DNA from: Hygrophila difformis
Taxonomy: Eukaryota > Streptophyta > Magnoliopsida > Lamiales > Acanthaceae
Length of the DNA stretch: 64,000 nt
Assembly: GCA_030278955.1 (NCBI GenBank)
Contig: JAOANR010000012.1
Coordinates: 27,707,977-27,771,976, forward strand
Direction: 5' to 3'
Of this stretch, positions 34,427 to 45,866 are shown one piece after another (within the stretch, counting starts at the first letter, position 1; every line of letters starts with the position of its first letter). The notes under the pieces were generated by a model. That model searched no databases, was not told the DNA's origin, and saw only the letters and a program-made list of their open reading frames with translations. Made by a program: the position numbers and the translations under genes.

Positions 34427-35532
34427 TATAGAAAATTTCATATTTTCATATTATTTTTTATGGTGTATTTAGGGTGCCCCATGCTACATTGGACCTAAAA
34501 GTAATTCTCAATGATCTACGTGTATTGAATGATTGTTTCTACCAAAATATACTTTTGCATATACAAATATTCAAATCCAGAACTTTTGCTTAAACTATTA
34601 GAGTCATATATGATACAAGTCAAGTGCTTTTAGTACATATTTTCATGTTTGAATCTCCTCTAGTATTCTTTCCACAGCTATATAAGTTGCAACTTGTTTG
34701 TGAAGGTTATGTATGGGTCATCACTCAACATTCTAGCTAGCTAGGGACAAGTTACGGTCATGTATATGTTTGTCACCATGATCATCATAGATCTATATTT
34801 CCATTGTCATTAATTATTGTCAGGGATTGTGCATGCTTTGTGGAATGACTCATGGCTTGAATCCATCATTATAATTCTGCCTTAGCTTGCATGTGATGTG
34901 ACTCATATATTTGTATGTATTCGCTCAAGACCGTCGTCACTTTCATGTGTAAAGAAAGAGCTGGAAATTATATATACAGGGCCCGTAAAATCATTTTCCA
35001 TCGCCCTGTTTTATAAGAAAAATGAGGCCTACCTATAATATTTAGAAAACTATTTACAAATTTTAATTTATTCATAAAATATAAGACCGTGATAAAATAT
35101 TTAAACACAGAAAGGACTATCTATATACTCAAAAGGATCAACGATCTATGTAGTTTTTTAAGAATAAATAAAAAACATAGTAAAAACAAAAACTCTTTGC
35201 ATAAAAGGGCCTATACTATTGCACTGTAGAGAAAATATAAAAAGAATAAATAAAAATATAAAAAAAAATTAAATTAAATAGATTTTAAAAAATAGGGCCC
35301 CAAAAATTAGGGGCCCTATGCAAGGTCAAGGTTAACAGTAGATAAATTCTTTTGAAGGTGTATTTGATAAATTCTTAGCTAAATGATCATTGATAAATTC
35401 TTTTCAAAAATCATGTAAAATTACGTAGAATATTTTAAATAGATAGATTAACAGTAGATAGATGTATTTGAAGGTGAAGGTTACAAATGCATAAATGGGA
35501 TGGTTTGTGACATTCATAAATTTATTAAGTAC
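34427..35532. other. Intergenic DNA without recognised gene
   Basis: AT-rich. No ORF or repeat with clear ends was found. Two GGGGCCC-type strings near 35297 and 35318 may be edges of an element. Confidence 0.4.
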
Positions 35533-35809
35533 TACTCTCTCCGTTCATTTTTAGCTGTCTATTTAGAAACAAAAAAACATTTCAAAATAATTGTCACTTT
35601 ACATATTTATCTCATACTTTTCCAATATTATCCCTATATTATCGCAAAAGATATTCCTAGAATACTATGCATTCTCTCTTCTTTCCACTTTTATTTTTAT
35701 TCCCAAAAAAAACACACAGGAGTAAAAATGAAATAATACAGAATAATAATTACAATTTGATAAATGTGTTTCTTCCTAAAACGACTACTAATAAACAACC
35801 GAGGGAGTA
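35533..35809. mobile_element. TACTCC-type MITE
   Basis: Left end TACTCTCTCCGTTC, right end GAGGGAGTA. Interior AT-rich, non-coding. Confidence 0.6.
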
Positions 35810-36016
35810 TTATTTTCAATATTAGTAGGTAAATCGATAAGATATTGACATGGATGGTAGGATGATCAAAATAATTTTACTAGTGGTTCGTTGGAAAAGC
35901 ATGAATTGAATTGATCCAAAAGTAGCTAAGAATAGGGTTGCCAGTTGCCTACTGGTCCTAGTGGGCTAGTGGCTACTAGAAATGATGAGATGGTCTTCTA
36001 GAAGGCCATGACCTAG

Positions 36017-36270
36017 TACTTCCTCCCTATTTAAAAAATTATAATTTATGCAATCCAATACACATTTTTAAAGAGTAATATCTCAATTTTTATAAAATAA
36101 AAAATCATGAAACTTTAATATTATAGAACTACGTGATTAGACGAATCTAACAAGATCTCACTTGACTATATTTGATCTTATGTAACTGTGTTAAAAAATC
36201 AAATAAAAGTTATACAATGAATAGTATTTACTATACAAATGTTAAAATTTTTAAAAAAACGGAGGGAGTA
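36017..36270. mobile_element. TACTCC-type MITE (cluster member 1)
   Basis: Left end TACTTCCTCCC, right end ACGGAGGGAGTA. It shares the internal block AACTACGTGATTAGACGAAT and AACAAGATCTCACTTGACTA with the next two units. Confidence 0.65.
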
Positions 36271-36306
36271 CTAATATTCTAGTACTAGCACGTTTGTAAT
36301 AAACTA

Positions 36307-36578
36307 ATAATCCTTCGGTTTTAAAAAAAAAATATTAACGTTTGCATATTAAACACTATTCATTGAGTAACTTTAATTCGATTTTTTAATATAATTACAT
36401 AAGATAAAATATAATTAAGTATGATCTTGTTAGATTCATCTGTCTAATCACGTAGTTTTATAATATTAAAGTTTTATAATTTTTTATTTTATAAAATTTG
36501 AGATATTATTCTTTAAAAATATGTATTGGATTACATGAAAACAAAGAATGTTAAAAATTTTTGAATACGGATGAAGTA
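36307..36578. mobile_element. TACTCC-type MITE (cluster member 2), diverged ends
   Basis: Left TAATCCTTCGGTTTT, right ACGGATGAAGTA. The internal block runs opposite to member 1 (GATCTTGTTAGATTCATCTG, then TCACGTAGTTTTATAATATT), so it is inserted in the reverse orientation. Confidence 0.6.
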
Positions 36579-36690
36579 ATACAAAAAGGAACTAAACAAT
36601 ATTAAGATAAATAAGTGATAATTCACTACGTTTATAGTAGAAGAATAAGTAATCTGTATAGGCATTACGAATAAAAAGAGCATAGATATA

Positions 36691-36955
36691 TACTCCCTCC
36701 GTCATTTAATGATTTTAATATTTGCATAGTAAATACTATTCATTTAGAATGTTTGATTTAACTTTTTTAACACAGTTTCATAAGATGAAATATAATCAAG
36801 AGAGATCTTATTAGATTCGTCTAATCATATAGTTTTATAATATTAAAGTTTTATAATTTTTTCTTTAATAAAATTTGAGATATAACTCTTTAAAAATATG
36901 TATTAGATTGCGTAAAAACAATTAATGTTAATATCATTAAATTACGGAGGGAGTA
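36691..36955. mobile_element. TACTCC-type MITE (cluster member 3)
   Basis: Ends TACTCCCTCCGT and ACGGAGGGAGTA are perfect inverted repeats. The interior matches member 2 in the same orientation. Confidence 0.75.
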
Positions 36956-37267
36956 TAATAGTAGTAATTCTTGGATGGTTGATGTTATAAGATTTAAATT
37001 TGATGGAAAAAGGATGAAAGATGACAAAACATGCATGCATGGTTTGAGATTGGAATGGTCTAAGTAAGGAGATAGTGACATGGCTGGATGGTCAAAAACT
37101 CTAAATAATTTACTTGTCTTTTGTAGGAAAAGCATGAATGAATACAGTATGATCCAAAAGTGGTTAAAGAATAGGGTTGCCTACTGCTCTAGTGGCTACT
37201 ACTTTTTTACTAGAAAGAAATGATGAGATGATTATGTCTTCTAGAAGACCATGACCATGACCATGAC

Positions 37268-37304
<37 letters not shown>
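37268..37304 (+). repeat. (AAT)n microsatellite
   Basis: About twelve uninterrupted AAT triplets. Confidence 0.9.
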
Positions 37305-37641
37305 GTAGGTCCTAACTAAACTCCTAACTCGTAATTGGATTTAGCATCTTTAATTTCCCAGTCAACTCAACTTCTTCGTCTTTCAATCAATATGTCCGCT
37401 GCCTCCGGCAATGCTTCACAGTTAGGATACTTTGCACAATGTTGGAACCTACTAATATTCCCCCGCTCATGTATCCACCGTATTGGTCATCTCTGGCAAT
37501 CACTATTAGTAATTGATTTTAGTTAGTTTATAAGTAGAATTTTCTAAGATAATTTGATCAGCTATTTAATTGTAAAAAATTCTTAGGTAAAAATTGGTTG
37601 ATAATGAAAATTTAATTAAAATAGCATCCCAGCCAAACAGT

Positions 37642-37833
37642 TACTCCATTCGTTCCTAAATAGTTGTCTCTTTCAGCTCAATTTCAATAATCAATATTTG
37701 CATTAATTAACCCGTAAGTTTATATTTTTACCCTTCAACTAATCTCATTCTTAATAAATATGAACAAATAGCATTTATGTAAAATGAATGACAATATAGT
37801 AAAAATAGACAACTAAAAAGAAACGGGGGAGTA
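37642..37833. mobile_element. TACTCC-type MITE
   Basis: Left TACTCCATTCGTTCC, right AAACGGGGGAGTA. The interior CTAAATAGTTGTCTCTTTCA is shared with the MITE at 42664-42923. Confidence 0.65.
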
Positions 37834-38227
37834 TTTCAAAATGCTAAAATTAGCTAGTTTTATTTTTATTTACAGAACACTCCAATTAGTTGTTTTATCA
37901 ATCAAACAAGCTGAAACTTCTCTAAGGCAACTAAATTTTAGCCAATAAGGAGGGTGTTTGGCAAACTAACCAAATTGAATCAGCTCATTTGTAAGGAATT
38001 TGTGAGAGAAAATAACTTAAACTAGTGTATAATCAATTTTTTTTTTCAAATCTGCTGCAAAGAGTAGCATTTTGGATTTCAGATTATTATAGTCAAAAAG
38101 TTGGCCTCAAAATTGTCAAACAAGTCATTTTGATTAATTTATTACTCACATAATCAATTAACAACTAACATGGAGTAATTTACCAAACAAGGTCATTCAA
38201 CAAACATCACATTTTCACTAAAATATA

Positions 38228-38491
38228 TACTCCATCCGTCCCACTACACTTGTCATGTTTGACTTTTTTACACTATTCATTGTTCAGCTTTGACTCAATT
38301 TAATTGCAAGTATATATTTAGCAAAAAATAGTCGAGATGGGTCTTGTTAGAATCGTATGATCACGTAGTTTTATAATATATATTTTGTATAATTTTTCAT
38401 TGTGTATATTTTGAGATATTAACAGATAAAAAAGTGAATTGGATTGTGTGCAAAAGTGAAACAGGACAAGTTAAATGGGACGGAGGGAGTA
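38228..38491. mobile_element. TACTCC-type MITE
   Basis: Left TACTCCATCCGTCCCA, right GGGACGGAGGGAGTA, about 264 bp. It has the family's GTCTTGTTAGAATCG interior block. Confidence 0.7.
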
Positions 38492-38829
38492 TTATTCTAA
38501 AAATACCTAATAATTTTCAGCAATCAATTCAAAATTATGAGAGAAATAATTACCTAAACACTCCCTAAAAATATTAATTGATGTTCACCAAAAAAAATAT
38601 TATTCATTGATTGAAATTGGCAACCAAACACTCCCTAAATTATTAATCTACTGATATCAGTATGGTCAGTGGTGGTGAACAGAAATACTAGGAAATTGTA
38701 GGAGACAAGACATTTACCCCTACTACATTAACCAGATTTGGACGCCTCATCGCTCATAATTATTTGTTAGATAAATCTCCCATCGGTGCCAAATTTAACG
38801 CATGGGCTCAATTACTTGGTTAGGAACTT

Positions 38830-39180
38830 ATAGGATGGTAATGCATCCGGTCAGAATCGACTCGAGCGTAGATTCGGTCTTTGTTATGTGAAAATAGGTC
38901 CATAATCGACTCGTTGTCATCCATAAGGATGTCAGTTGGTTCGGATCATGTTTGAAATCAAACGGAACCGATACCAAAATGGGCTTGGCCCGTTGGACCC
39001 GCTTGCCCCGCATCCCCTAAATGGTAGATGAGAACAAATAGAGGCTCGTTTGAAAACGGGCCAAGCCCGCCTAAACTCGTCGTTGCTTGGGCTAGCTGAC
39101 CCGCGACGGGTGCGGACCGGCTCGCTGGCGAAGCCATTTTTTATTTTTTAGTTTTGTTATGAAAATTTAAATAACATAAT
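38830..39180. repeat. GGCCCG-rich pocket, probably part of a hAT-like element
   Basis: GC-rich motifs such as GGGCTTGGCCCG, ACGGGCCAAGCCCG and CGACTCG stand out from AT-rich surroundings. A second pocket with AACGGGCCTAAATGG and AAGCCCGCCCAACCC lies at about 39600-39770 and ends TTGACAGCTCTA, a hAT-like terminus. A matching left end and target duplication were not found. Confidence 0.4.
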
Positions 39181-39186
39181 GTATTT

Positions 39187-39314
39187 TATTATTGTTTGTT
39201 GGTTAGATACTATTTGAAAATTATATAATACTCCATCCATTTTTTTTAAGTATTATTGTTTGTTCGTTAGATACTATTTGAAAATTATATAATACTCCAT
39301 CAGTTTTTTTTAAG
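39187..39314 (+). repeat. 64-bp tandem duplication including a MITE end
   Basis: Units 39187-39250 and 39251-39314 both read TATTATTGTTTGTT, then GTTAGATACTATTTG and AATACTCCATC. The duplication copies the left end of the MITE at 39292. Confidence 0.85.
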
Positions 39315-39550
39315 TGTAACGTTTTGACTTTTTGTACTATTTATTGTAGCACATTGACTTCTATTTTGTCATAGTTATACAAGACAAAAAATAATCGAGT
39401 GAGGTCTTGATGAATTCGTCTCATCTTGTAGTTTGTAAATATCAAATTTTTAGAATTTTTGCTTGTACCGAATTTGAGTTATTAATAGTTTAAAACGTGC
39501 GTTGACATACGTGCAAATGAGAAAGTTACACTTAAAAAATGGATGAAGTA
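39292..39550. mobile_element. TACTCC-type MITE with duplicated left end
   Basis: Left TACTCCATCAG, right ATGGATGAAGTA. The interior CGAGTGAGGTCTTG resembles the 40295 unit. Its left end is also present 64 bp upstream through the tandem duplication. Confidence 0.6.
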
Positions 39551-40294
39551 TTAATTTGATAATATATAATTTAATGAAATGTTATTTAGATAAATCTCCG
39601 TTGATTGGGCTAGTCTGTCTGGCTCGTAACCCGTCCATGTATTAGGCTGGACTGAGATAATTATAACATATTTGGAAACGGGCCTAAATGGACAAGCCCG
39701 CCCAACCCTACTGCCGTCAGAGACTGGCCCCTATCGACTCGCCGATCGATCCGTCTTGACAGCTCTACTTTCTATTATGTTCACTGCTCATTTTTATTAA
39801 TAATGCAGAGAATCCTGCCCATTTTCATAAAATTAAAATTTACTAAACTCTGGTTTATTACAATCAAATCAAGATTAATTTCAAATGTTTTGTTTTAAAA
39901 AGAATATTTTTAATAACCAAACTATTTAGTTACTCGTATTCATTCACTTAGTAAACTTTAAGTTCATAATTTATTCATTTTTATTAAAGAAATGCTTCGC
40001 TAAGTTCGTTATGCTTAATTATTGAATCATCAAATGAGCTTATTAACAAGGCGTGTAGTCTCTTTGTTACAAAAAGATCGTTGGTAAATACTTCCTCCAT
40101 TCTTTAAAACATGTAGTAAGAAAAATATACTCAATTAAGATCTTATTATGCAGTATTAAAATAATATTTTTTTATTATAATTTTAATTGTATACTATTTG
40201 CATTATTAAAAATTAAAAATATATTTTAAAATCCATTAAAGATAGGAATGTGACAAAGTATTAATTAAGTAACGGATGTAGTATATTTATATAA

Positions 40295-40558
40295 TACTCC
40301 CTCCGTTTAGAAAAGATAGCTACATTGGTAAAATTGACACTATTCACCTAAACATTTTGATTTGAAGTTTTATCATAGTTATACAAGTTAAAATATAGGC
40401 AAGTGAGATCTTATTAGATTCGTCTCATCTTGTAGTTTTTAAATACCGAAGTTTTAGAATTTTTACTTCTAACAAATTTGAGTTATTAATGGTTTAAAAT
40501 GTGCATTGGACTGCGTGCTGGGTGGGTCAGTAGCTATCTTTAAAAAAACGGAGAGAGC
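40295..40558. mobile_element. TACTCC-type MITE
   Basis: Left TACTCCCTCCGTTTAG, right AAAAACGGAGAGAGC. An internal block with AAGTGAGATCTTATTAGATT and TGCATTGGACTGCGTG is shared with diverged stretches near 1020-1170 and 42130-42335. Confidence 0.65.
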
Positions 40559-41478
40559 TTCAAAGAGTTCAATAAAATTTAGTCCAAAAGTATTAAGATT
40601 TTGTTGGTATGTACCTAAAACACAAACTATTAAACCTCTTTGGATCTTTCGGGTGTGAAAGGAGTGAGGTATTTCTAGACAATTTCCCTAGGTGATGAAT
40701 GAAAGCAATATTCTATTTATAATTTGTCTTTTAGTTTGGTGCAATGGAGTGACAGACTGACTATGAGCCATTATTAGTCAATGCCCTACATCATTGACTT
40801 GGACTAACATAACTTCAATTTTTTTTTTTTCCTACTCCATTCTTTTTTTAGTTGTCTTTTAAAAATTAAAAAATATTTCTTATAATATATTTACCTATAT
40901 TATCTTTCACTTTACATAAATATTATTTATTGATATTTGTTAAAAATAAATTTAGTTAAAAGGTAAATGTATAAATTTATAAGTTAATTTTTGATAAAAA
41001 AACTTTAGTTATTAGTGAAAATAAATTGAAATAAACAACTATTTAAGAACAGAGAGTATGTTTCCTAGACTATTTTTATTCAATTACTCCTTTTAAATTA
41101 TAAAAACTATAATTTTAAAAAAAAAATAAAATGTGATAGTGTTAGATTTGTCTTGCTTTTATTATATAATTTAAAAATATATTTTATAACATTTTTATAT
41201 ACATAAGCCTCATAAAAAAGAAGTAATAGGAGTATATATTATATAAATTATAATTATTTAAAATTCAAAATCTCAACCATAAAATTAAAAATGGAAAATA
41301 TATTCTACTATGAAATAAAAAGGCCACCAAAATCGATTGGTGAATTGAACTACTTCATTATTAACTTTTGTGTGGATATAGATAGATATACTCTGAAACT
41401 CTAACAACGACTTAATTATAAATCAAATGCATCCCAGCATGTAAATCCGATAAATGATAATAGTATATTTTAATATAA
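40559..41478. other. AT-rich intergenic DNA
   Basis: No ORF or bounded repeat of note. A diverged MITE may lie around 40835-41060 (CTCCATTCTTTTTTTAGTTG on the left, AAGAACAGAGAGTA on the right). Confidence 0.4.
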
Positions 41479-41665
41479 ATGGGACTTACCTAGTGGTCAA
41501 GTCCCCAACTCTTAATCTATAGATTGAGACTTTGGGAGGTTGTCCTCATCCGACCTTTATTCTTCCTTTTTATATATTTTTTTATAATTTGTATGACATG
41601 CATTCCCATCACTATTTCTTTATATGTATAGTTTGTTCGGCAACAAAAAAAAAAATAAAGAAATA
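41479..41665 (+). mobile_element. SINE candidate with A-box and A-rich tail
   Basis: TAGTGGTCAAG at 41491-41501 fits the tRNA-type A box of plant SINEs. GAGGTTGTCCTCATCC near 41536 is a decayed B box. The unit ends in an A-run (about 41646-41656). It is non-coding. Confidence 0.55.
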
Positions 41666-41962
41666 AATAAGATTCCACGACCTTTTATAAAGGTTAAACA
41701 AAAAAAGTCCATTAATTAAAAGTTTTCATTTTAGATTTAATGGGCTAACTTTTAAGAAATTCCAAAATTGAGAATTCATATTATGTTCCAGTCCAGTTTG
41801 CTTACTCAAATGAAAACTGAGAACTTTACTTTTTGGCGGGGCATTTTTTTCCTAAACAGTCTATATATGCTAGGAAAATGATAGTAGGAACTCAGTGACA
41901 TACAAATTACAAAGGGACAAAGCTATATGGAGGTAGTAGTTAAAAAGTAAGTAAAAAAAATA

Positions 41963-42066
41963 AAATGTAAAGCATTGGTTATGAGTTTAATTTCCTTCAT
42001 CCTTAGTAAAAAAAAAAAAAAAAAATGTAAAGCGTTGGTCATGAGTTTAATTTCCTTCTTCCTTAT
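41963..42066 (+). repeat. Tandemly duplicated SINE-like 3' segment, 60-nt step
   Basis: AAATGTAAAGC(A/G)TTGGT, then ATGAGTTTAATTTCCTTC, occurs twice, 60 nt apart and separated by an A-run. TATGAGTTTAATTTCC resembles a B-box region. Confidence 0.6.
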
Positions 42067-42663
42067 GTGAATTTCACAACACGATTATTATGTGTTTTTC
42101 AATATTGTAATACTATATCCTTCTCATTATATTATTTATATTTGTTAAAATACTAGTATTATTCACACAGATTTTCACTTACAGTTTTATTATAGTTATA
42201 CAGTTAAGATATAACCAAGTGGGATATTGTTAGATTTGTCTCATCGAGTAGTTTTTAAATATCGAACTTTTAGAATTTGTACTTGTATCGAATTTGAATT
42301 ATTAATAATTTAAAATATGTATTAGTCTGCGTAAAAAGTGAATCCATAATAAACATATCGATATGAATGTAATATAATTTGATGATATAATGTGGGTTGA
42401 AAGTATCCTAGATGGTGCCATGCCAGTTTTTTCAACTAACTTTAGTGAACCAATGCACAGTTATTTGTCCATGCATTAACTATACCCACTTAAAATAAAT
42501 GAACAGTTTTCAATTAGAAAAATATTGGTAAATTCTGGGATAACTAAAACAACCAAAAAAAAATAAAACTCATTAGAAGACTAAATTGACTGGCACTGGT
42601 TCAGTAGTTTCTGTGATTTAATATATATATTTATAAACTAATTATATAATTATTATGTTCACA

Positions 42664-42923
42664 TAGTCCCTATGTTCCTAAATAGTTGTCTCTTTCAATA
42701 TAATTTTGAATAATCAAGGTTTGTATTAATTAACTCATAAATTTACATTTTTACCGTTAAACTAAATTCATTCTTAATAAATGTCAACAAATAGCATTTA
42801 TATAAAATGAAGGGCAATATAATAAAAATATAGCATAACTACCTATAACTACATTAAAATGACAACTATTGTGGAACACTTTTTAATCTCTAAAAAGACA
42901 ATTAAAAAGGAACGGAGGGAGTA
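42664..42923. mobile_element. TACTCC-type MITE
   Basis: Left TAGTCCCTATGTTCC, right GGAACGGAGGGAGTA. The interior resembles the MITE at 37642-37833. Confidence 0.65.
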
Positions 42924-42963
42924 ATAATTAAATAAAATTGGTGTATCAGTTCGGCGGATATTT

Positions 42964-43784
42964 TTTTGGGTTACAATGATGTCAAAATGTCGGCAAAGAT
43001 AGAAAGCTAGCAACACTACAGAAAGTGGATGGGGAAGAGGAAAAGCAGTAAAAGGAGAACCATCTCAAAGGCAGGGAAACCAAACGCCCATCATGTCGGT
43101 AGCCAATAAGGATTTGATCTCATCCAAGGGTAAGTCAAAGACGTGAAAAACTCCAATTCACAAGCTCCATGCACGTTTGGCGAGAGCATCCGCCGCCGCG
43201 TTCCCTTCCCTCAAAATATGATTCCAACGTACTCCAGGAAGTTCTGCCCATAGATCTAAGATGTGTCTCACCATGGGATATAGCCAATGATCTACACTAA
43301 CTCCTTGCTGCAACATGTGCAAGGAGGCTAGTGAATCAGTATAGCAGACCGCAGCCTCAATGCCAAGAGCTTAAAGGCATTTCAACCCATTCCATATATG
43401 CCCCGTAATTCAACTTCCAAAATGGTAGTGACTCCCACAAACCCTGAGAAGCCCTCGACCCATCGACCATCCGCCTCCCGGATAACTCCTCCACAACCCG
43501 CCGGACCTGGATTTCCCAAGGAGCTTCCGTCCACATGTAAAACAATCCCATGATCAGTCATTGCATTCCAAGAGACCCATCTTGGCATAACACTCCTAGG
43601 CTGTTTATGGTAAGCTCGAAGAATACCATCTCCCATATACTTAGCCCGGGGGACGATAGCTTCCACATTAACTGCCTCTCCCCGGATGGCAGCCGCGTTT
43701 CTTCGATTCCAGATACACCACACTGTAGACCAATGTGTACCACGGCGGCAGAGATCATGCAGGGTTATAATTAGGGCTGCTGCA
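42964..43784 (-). mobile_element. 5'-truncated LINE fragment (RNase H end)
   Basis: It lies between perfect 16-bp repeats AGTTCGGCGGATATTT (42948-42963 and 43785-43800). The 821-bp insert reads on the minus strand as the linker CIWNRRNAAAIRGE and RNase H (HVDGSSLGNPGPAGCGGVIR, ILEVELRGIYG). A stop near 43371 interrupts it, then a CYTDSLASL aspartate motif and HILREGNAAADALAKRA follow. It is an inactive copy. Confidence 0.88.
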
Positions 43785-43800
43785 AGTTCGGCGGATATTT

Positions 43801-44205
43801 AATTAGACTGGCGGGCTTTTAAAACCCCAAATAGTTTGAACTTTGAATAATAGTAGTATTCAATAGATGAATCCAATTCCAAATATGCTTATTTTGTGCT
43901 TATTTTATAACACAACTCAACTTTCAAATTTAATGGCTACTTTCCCTTGTCTTTATCAGATCCTTTTTGTTTCGAATTTCCACCAAATGCTTTTTTTTTT
44001 TTTTTTTTTTGTCATAACAATAGATAACATGTAAAAGTAATATGTTTGAAACCTGTCAATCCAAATCAATAAAACATCCTCAATTATTTCAATTTTTTAC
44101 TGTTATTTTTGCGGTAAATGAAGGTTTACACGAGTGATCAAATCTACAATTTCCAACCATATACTTAGATTCTCGCCCGACCCTTATAATATATTTATTG
44201 AAACA
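43801..44205. other. Spacer between LINE and palindrome
   Basis: AT-rich. A T22 run at about 43989-44010 may be the tail of a decayed minus-strand retroelement, but no coding remnant follows it. Confidence 0.4.
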
Positions 44206-44215
44206 TTTACATTTT

Positions 44216-45264
44216 GGAAAAAAAAGGCCAAATATATCCTTTTTGTTTAAAAAAAAGCCAAATCTATCATTTTTCTATTTTATTACCGAATTTATCCTCT
44301 ACATATGCTAATTATATCCGGAAATATCCTAAATTCACTAATCGTGGAATGCCTGCTGACGTGGCAATAAATTAACTTAAACCCTACACGCTGGATCAAA
44401 TTTGAAGTGCGTCTCAATTAGGGCTGGGGAAAAATACCAAATATACTGCATACCGCACATACCGTATCGAAAAAATACCGAAAATATCGAAATTTTCGGT
44501 ATACCGTAATTTTCGGTATGGTATCATACCGTATCGTAAGATTTCGGTACGGTAACGGTATAAATTTTATGATACCGCGGTATATCGCTACCGTACCGAA
44601 CTTTGGTATATACCACGGTATCGGTATATACCGCGATACCGTTATATACCGTAATATCGGTATGTTGGTATATAGCGAAAGTTCGGTATGCCGGTATATA
44701 CCGCAATACCGGTATGTCGGTATGTAGTGAATGTTCGGTATGTCCGTATATACCGTGATACGGTACAGGGTATGTACTGAATGTTCGGTATAGCGGTATA
44801 TACCGAACTTACCGGAATGTCGGTATGGAAACGGTATGAAAATATTTCATACCGAAACTTTCGGTATACCGAAGATCGGTATACCGAAATGTTCGGTACG
44901 GCAACGGTATGAAATTTTTCATACCGTAAAGTTCGGTAAGGTGTACGCTACGGAGAATTTTTTCGGTATGATACCGTACCGAAAATTACGATATACCGAA
45001 AATTTCGATAATTCTTTTTTTCGATACGGTATGCGGTATACTCGGTATTTTTTCCCAGCCCTAATTGAGAGACACTTCAAATCCCATCCAGCGTGTAGGG
45101 TTTAAGTTAATTTATTGCCACGTCAGCAGCCATTCCACGATTAGTGAATTTAGGATATTTTCGGATATAATTAGCATATGTAGAGGATAAATTTGGTAAT
45201 AAAATAAAAAAATGATAGATTTGGCTTTTTTTTAAACAAAAGGGATATATTTGGCCTTTTTTCC
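44216..45264. mobile_element. 1.05-kb palindromic (foldback, MULE-like) element
   Basis: Outer arms 44216-44418 and 45064-45264 are inverted copies with only scattered differences. Both start GGAAAAAA..GGCCAAATATATCC and both contain GACGTGGCAATAAATTAACT and CCTACACGCTGGAT. A perfect 10-bp direct repeat TTTACATTTT flanks the whole (44206-44215 and 45265-45274). The centre is the TACCG-rich element 44419-45063. There is no ORF with family features. MULE-like class is inferred from duplication length and long terminal inverted repeats. Confidence 0.8.
44419..45063. mobile_element. TACCG/CGGTA-rich hAT-like element, copy 1
   Basis: Ends TAGGGCTGGGGAAAAATACC and its inverted copy. The body is made of TACCG, CGGTATACC and TTCGGTA words in both orientations, so it folds on itself. 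Unlike copy 2 (57090-57653) it has no direct 8-bp target duplication: the flanks are inverted copies (GTCTCAAT and ATTGAGAG). Confidence 0.75.
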
Positions 45265-45274
45265 TTTACATTTT

Positions 45275-45836
45275 TATGAAACCATCGTACTGTGTTTGGG
45301 AAAATTTTGAATTTTCACCCCCACCCACCAAACTCACCTTGTTTTACTTTCTACTCCCCTGTGGAGGCATTTCCATTTTCGATACTTGTTGGTTTCCTCG
45401 ACACTGATCAAATGATGGGCCTTCTGCATTCTTGGCCCATGGGCTAATGGCATTTATTGGGCCGGGCCATTTCAAGTTTTGGGCCTTGTTGGGTTTTCTT
45501 CTGATCCTGTAACGTATGGTTTGATTCTCATTAGTATGTTCTATATTTTTGGTTCAATTTCATCATTTAATTAATAATAATTTTTCATTTTTATTTAAAT
45601 TATACTTCATATTCTAGTTACAGTGGACACGGAATATAAGTGTTTTGTATGGATTACTAAAACATTTAGTACGACAATTTTATTATTTTAACCAAATATT
45701 GCAAGTTGGAGAAAATATAAAATTGAATGATTGTCAAATAATTCCATACATGATTGCAAGTGTGCGCGCGCGCCTTATTGGCATTAGTTTCAATAAACTC
45801 ATGTGTGGGTAGTTGCTTGATTGTAGTAGTACTTAA
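45275..45836. other. Spacer with a GGGCC-motif cluster
   Basis: At 45415-45490 there are six TGGGCC/GGCCCA-type motifs, which in plants mark promoters of growth-related genes (site II). No gene follows on either strand, so this may be an orphan promoter or chance. A short (GC)n run is at about 45764-45773. Confidence 0.4.
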
Positions 45837-45866
45837 ATAGAGTTATTATTTATTTTTATAAATTTT

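Noticed and set aside
43989..44010. T22 run as the tail of an eighth LINE
   Set aside because: No LINE coding remnant follows on the minus strand before the palindrome; counted only as a possible decayed tail.
44518..45105. ORFs of 60-89 codons rich in Tyr, Arg, Ile and Pro, within the TACCG element
   Set aside because: They are translations of CGGTATACCG words in all frames, present on both strands; not genes.
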